NCBI GenBank assembly: GCA_946401765.1
Contig: CAMIVJ010000118.1
Coordinates: 1-7,987 of the forward strand
DNA from: an uncultured bacterium
GTDB taxonomy: Bacteria; Verrucomicrobiota; Kiritimatiellia; RFP12; UBA1067
Length of the DNA: 7,987 nucleotides
Direction of reading: 5' to 3'
Shown piece by piece: positions 5,339 through 7,987 of this stretch (positions within the stretch are counted from its first letter, which is position 1; each line of letters starts with the position of its first letter). The position numbers were made by a program, and so were the translations under genes. The notes under the pieces are model-generated. The model did no database searches. It had not been told where the DNA came from and saw only the letters and a program-made list of their open reading frames with translations.

Positions 5339-7987
5339 GTGACTACGCCATCATATCCGCCAGACCTTCCAGTGAGCGCCCACCGCGACGAGATTCTCGC
5401 CGCGCTCGAGCGCAGCTCCGTCGTCGTCGTCTGCGGCGACACTGGTTCGGGCAAGACCACACAGCTCCCGAAGATGGCGCTCGAGCACTGCCTTGCGCGC
5501 GGACTGAAGCGCTGCCGCGTCGCCTGCACGCAGCCCCGCCGCCTCGCCGCCGTCACAATGGCCGAACGCGTCGCCGCCGAGATGAAGTGCGAAGTCGGCT
5601 CGCTCGTGGGCTACCAGCACCGCTTCGACCGCCGCGTCTCGCGCGACACGTGCATCAAGTTCATGACGGACGGCGTGCTCCTGGCGGAGACGCGCAACGA
5701 CCCGCTTCTGCGCGCATACGACGTGATAATCGTGGACGAAGCCCACGAGCGCTCGCTCAACGTCGACTTCCTTCTCGGCATCCTCACGCGCATCCTGCGC
5801 CGCAGACGCGACCTCAGGGTGATCGTCTCCTCCGCCACCCTCGACGTGGCGCGCTTCTCGGACTTCTTCGGCGGCGCCCCCGTCATATCAGTTCCAGGCA
5901 GGCTCTTCCCCATCGAAGTCGTATATCGCCCTCCCCGCGAAGACGACGAGCTCGACCTTCCTCGCGACGTCACCTCCGCCATCGCCGAACTGCCAGAGAA
6001 GGACGACGTGCTCGTGTTCCTTCCCGGCGAACGCGACATCCGCGAGACTGCCGCCGCCCTTGAGCATTCACGCCCCACCGACGACATCATCCCCCTTCTC
6101 GCATCCCTTCCCGCCGCCGAACAGCGCCGAGCCTTCCACACCTCCCCGCGCCGCCGCATCATCCTCGCCACGAACGTCGCCGAAACCTCCGTGACGATTC
6201 CCGGCATAAGATGCGTGGTCGATTCCGGCCTCGCTCGCATCTCGCGATACGTGCACCGCACACAGGTGCAGCGCCTGCAGATCGAGCCAGTATCGCAGGC
6301 ATCCGCACGCCAGCGCGCAGGACGCTGCGGACGCGTTGGCCCGGGAACGTGCGTGCGCCTCTACTCGGAGGAGGACTTCAACTCGCGCGACGAATACACT
6401 CCACCAGAAGTGCTGCGCTCGTCGCTCGCCGGCGTGATACTCACGATGCTCGACCTCAAGCTCGGCGACGTGGAGCGCTTCCCGTTCCTCGACCCTCCGC
6501 GCCCCGCAATGATCCACGAGGGCCTGCGCGAGCTGCTCGAGCTTGGCGCTATCGCCCACGCCCCCGCGCCGCGCACCGCCGGCTGGCTTGGCGACGACGA
6601 AACGCGCATCGTGCTAACAGACATCGGCCGCAAGCTCGCGAAGATCCCCGTGGAGCCCCGCCTAGCGCGCATGCTGCTCGCCGCATCGGAGAACGCAACC
6701 CTCCAGAAGGCAATCCCCATCGTAGCCGCAATGGCCTGCGACGATCCGCGGCGGCGTCCGGTGGACGAACGCGAAAAGGCCACGCAAGCCCACGCGCCCT
6801 TCCGCGTGCCTGGCTCGGACTTTCTCGGCACGCTCAAGCTCTGGGACTGGTGGGACGAGCAGTGCGCCTCGCTCTCGCAGTCCAAGCTCCGCGCCCTCGC
6901 GAAAAAGACGTACCTCTCATACCCCAAGATGCGCGAGTGGCGCGACCTCGCGCGCCAGCTCACAGACCTCTCGAAACGCCTCGGCCTTTCGTTCGCAGAG
7001 GCCCGCACCCGCAAACCAGAAGAAGCTTCGGCCCTTCTCCACCGCGCTCTCCTCTCCGGCCTTCTCGGACGCATCGGGAAATACGACGAGGAGGCCCACG
7101 AATACCGAGGCGCGCACGGTCTACGCTTCGCAATCCATCCCTCGTCCACGCTCAAGAAGGCAACGCCTCCCTGGCTGATGGCGGGCGAACTCGTGGACAC
7201 CGCGCGCCTCTTCGCGCGGAACGCGGCGGCCATCGACCCTGAATGGATCGAGCCGGTGGCAGGCGCGCTCTGCCGCCACAGCTACCACTCGCCGGAATGG
7301 GAGGCCCAGAGCGGCTTCGTGCGCGCGACGGAGCAGGTTGTGCTGTACGGACTCGTGATCGTGCCGTCGCGCCGCTGCGACTTCAGCCGCGTCAATCTGC
7401 CGCTCGCCCGCGAGATCTTCATCCTGCACGCACTCGTGAACGGCGAGTTCACCAATCCTCCGCCGGAAGTGCGGAAGAACAACGCGCTTCTCGACGCCAT
7501 CCGCCGCCGCGCAGAAAAGGCGCGCCGTCCCGAGATGTTCAACTCGGAAGGCCTCGCCGCCCACTTCGCCGCCGTCATCCCTCCTCACGTCGCATCGGCG
7601 CACGCACTGCGCAAATGGCTCGCCGCGCCCAACGACCCTTCGTCCCCAAAGGCGCGGTTCATCCTGAGAAAATGCGACTGGTGGCCTGCAGACGACGTTC
7701 AGGCCACAGACTTCCCAGACTCCATCACAATCGGCGGCGTTAAGATGGCGCTCACCTACCGCAACACACCGGACGACGAATCGCAGGACGGCATCACCTG
7801 CACCGTGCGCAAGTCCTCAGCCGCCGCTCTACGCCTTTGGCGCGCCGACTGGCTCGTTCCGGGCGCCCTCCCCGAAAAGCTCACGTATCTCATATCATCG
7901 CTGCCCTCCGCCCAGCGGCGCGTGCTCACCCCAATCGACGACACCGTAAGCGGCCTTCTCGTCCATCTGAAGCCCGGCTCCGAGCCG
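5339..7987 (+). CDS. hrpA: HrpA-type DEAH-box ATP-dependent RNA helicase (C-terminus beyond window)
   Basis: Cytoplasmic RNA helicase; in E. coli HrpA has been linked to rescue of collided ribosomes and to mRNA processing. The frame is open for 883 codons to the window edge. Motif I GDTGSGKTT is at 33-41, Ia TQPRR at 64-68, II DEAHE at 133-137, SAT at 165-167, ATNVAETSVTIPG from 277, and VI QRAGRCGR at 325-332. After the two RecA domains, winged-helix/ratchet and OB-fold-like regions continue, with typical HrpA text such as RRCDFSRVNLPLAREIF near residue 680. The large C-terminal DUF3418 domain is only partly inside the window. Homology begins at YPPDLPVSAHRDEI, so GTG 5339 (about 5 residues earlier) fits. 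An in-frame TTG at 5285 is possible, but the codons between are rich in A/T third positions, unlike the gene body, and contain the promoter. No Shine-Dalgarno sequence is seen before either start. Relative to E. coli HrpA the N-terminal extension of some 70 residues is absent. Confidence 0.95.
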   Translation, partial: MTTPSYPPDLPVSAHRDEILAALERSSVVVVCGDTGSGKTTQLPKMALEHCLARGLKRCRVACTQPRRLAAVTMAERVAAEMKCEVGSLVGYQHRFDRRVSRDTCIKFMTDGVLLAETRNDPLLRAYDVIIVDEAHERSLNVDFLLGILTRILRRRRDLRVIVSSATLDVARFSDFFGGAPVISVPGRLFPIEVVYRPPREDDELDLPRDVTSAIAELPEKDDVLVFLPGERDIRETAAALEHSRPTDDIIPLLASLPAAEQRRAFHTSPRRRIILATNVAETSVTIPGIRCVVDSGLARISRYVHRTQVQRLQIEPVSQASARQRAGRCGRVGPGTCVRLYSEEDFNSRDEYTPPEVLRSSLAGVILTMLDLKLGDVERFPFLDPPRPAMIHEGLRELLELGAIAHAPAPRTAGWLGDDETRIVLTDIGRKLAKIPVEPRLARMLLAASENATLQKAIPIVAAMACDDPRRRPVDEREKATQAHAPFRVPGSDFLGTLKLWDWWDEQCASLSQSKLRALAKKTYLSYPKMREWRDLARQLTDLSKRLGLSFAEARTRKPEEASALLHRALLSGLLGRIGKYDEEAHEYRGAHGLRFAIHPSSTLKKATPPWLMAGELVDTARLFARNAAAIDPEWIEPVAGALCRHSYHSPEWEAQSGFVRATEQVVLYGLVIVPSRRCDFSRVNLPLAREIFILHALVNGEFTNPPPEVRKNNALLDAIRRRAEKARRPEMFNSEGLAAHFAAVIPPHVASAHALRKWLAAPNDPSSPKARFILRKCDWWPADDVQATDFPDSITIGGVKMALTYRNTPDDESQDGITCTVRKSSAAALRLWRADWLVPGALPEKLTYLISSLPSAQRRVLTPIDDTVSGLLVHLKPGSEP

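Noticed and set aside
6361..7233. Minus-strand 290-residue open frame opposite hrpA
   Set aside because: Ser/Arg/Ala-rich antisense shadow with no ribosome site or recognisable domain.
6211..7242. Plus-strand 343-residue open frame inside hrpA
   Set aside because: Arg/Pro/Ala-rich shadow frame; the hrpA frame is continuous through the region with conserved motifs.

Overview
This window is GC-rich bacterial DNA, densely coded, with four genes on the minus strand and one divergent gene on the plus strand. Two of the five run off the window edges. The mix is a secreted DUF1080 (3-keto-glycoside hydrolase family) protein, a xylose-isomerase-like TIM barrel, an exosortase fused to an EpsI domain, and long HrpA and MnmE housekeeping proteins. 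This mix is most reminiscent of the PVC superphylum (Verrucomicrobiota, Kiritimatiellota, Lentisphaerota or Planctomycetota). That placement is inference from family content. No rRNA, tRNA or other taxonomic marker is present.

Layout, left to right: (1) 1-1586, minus: exosortase with a C-terminal EpsI/DUF3485 domain that carries a cysteine-rich, zinc-ribbon-like insert; its C-terminus lies outside the window. (2) 1611-1639: a near-consensus sigma70-type promoter for that gene, overlapping the end of the next gene. (3) 1629-2993, minus: MnmE, the tRNA wobble-uridine modification GTPase, probably started from a non-standard CTG codon. (4) 2995-3975, minus: exported DUF1080 protein. (5) 4022-4061: five tandem 8-bp units in the intergenic gap. 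(6) 4066-5163, minus: xylose-isomerase-like enzyme with one expected metal ligand missing. (7) 5164-5338: divergent control region with two good promoters facing away from each other and a 12-bp palindrome between them. (8) 5339 to the window end, plus: HrpA-type DEAH-box RNA helicase, incomplete at its C-terminus.

How they may work together: the isomerase, the DUF1080 protein and mnmE lie in one direction behind one strong promoter, and mnmE starts one base after the DUF1080 stop codon. A sugar-handling pair therefore seems to be cotranscribed with a tRNA-modification gene. The exosortase has its own promoter and would sort C-terminally tagged exported proteins; no tagged substrate is visible here. 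hrpA is controlled separately from the divergent promoter. The strongest candidates for something new are the cysteine-rich insert in the EpsI domain, the altered metal site of the isomerase, and the octamer repeat. I did not find a clearly undescribed multi-gene system.
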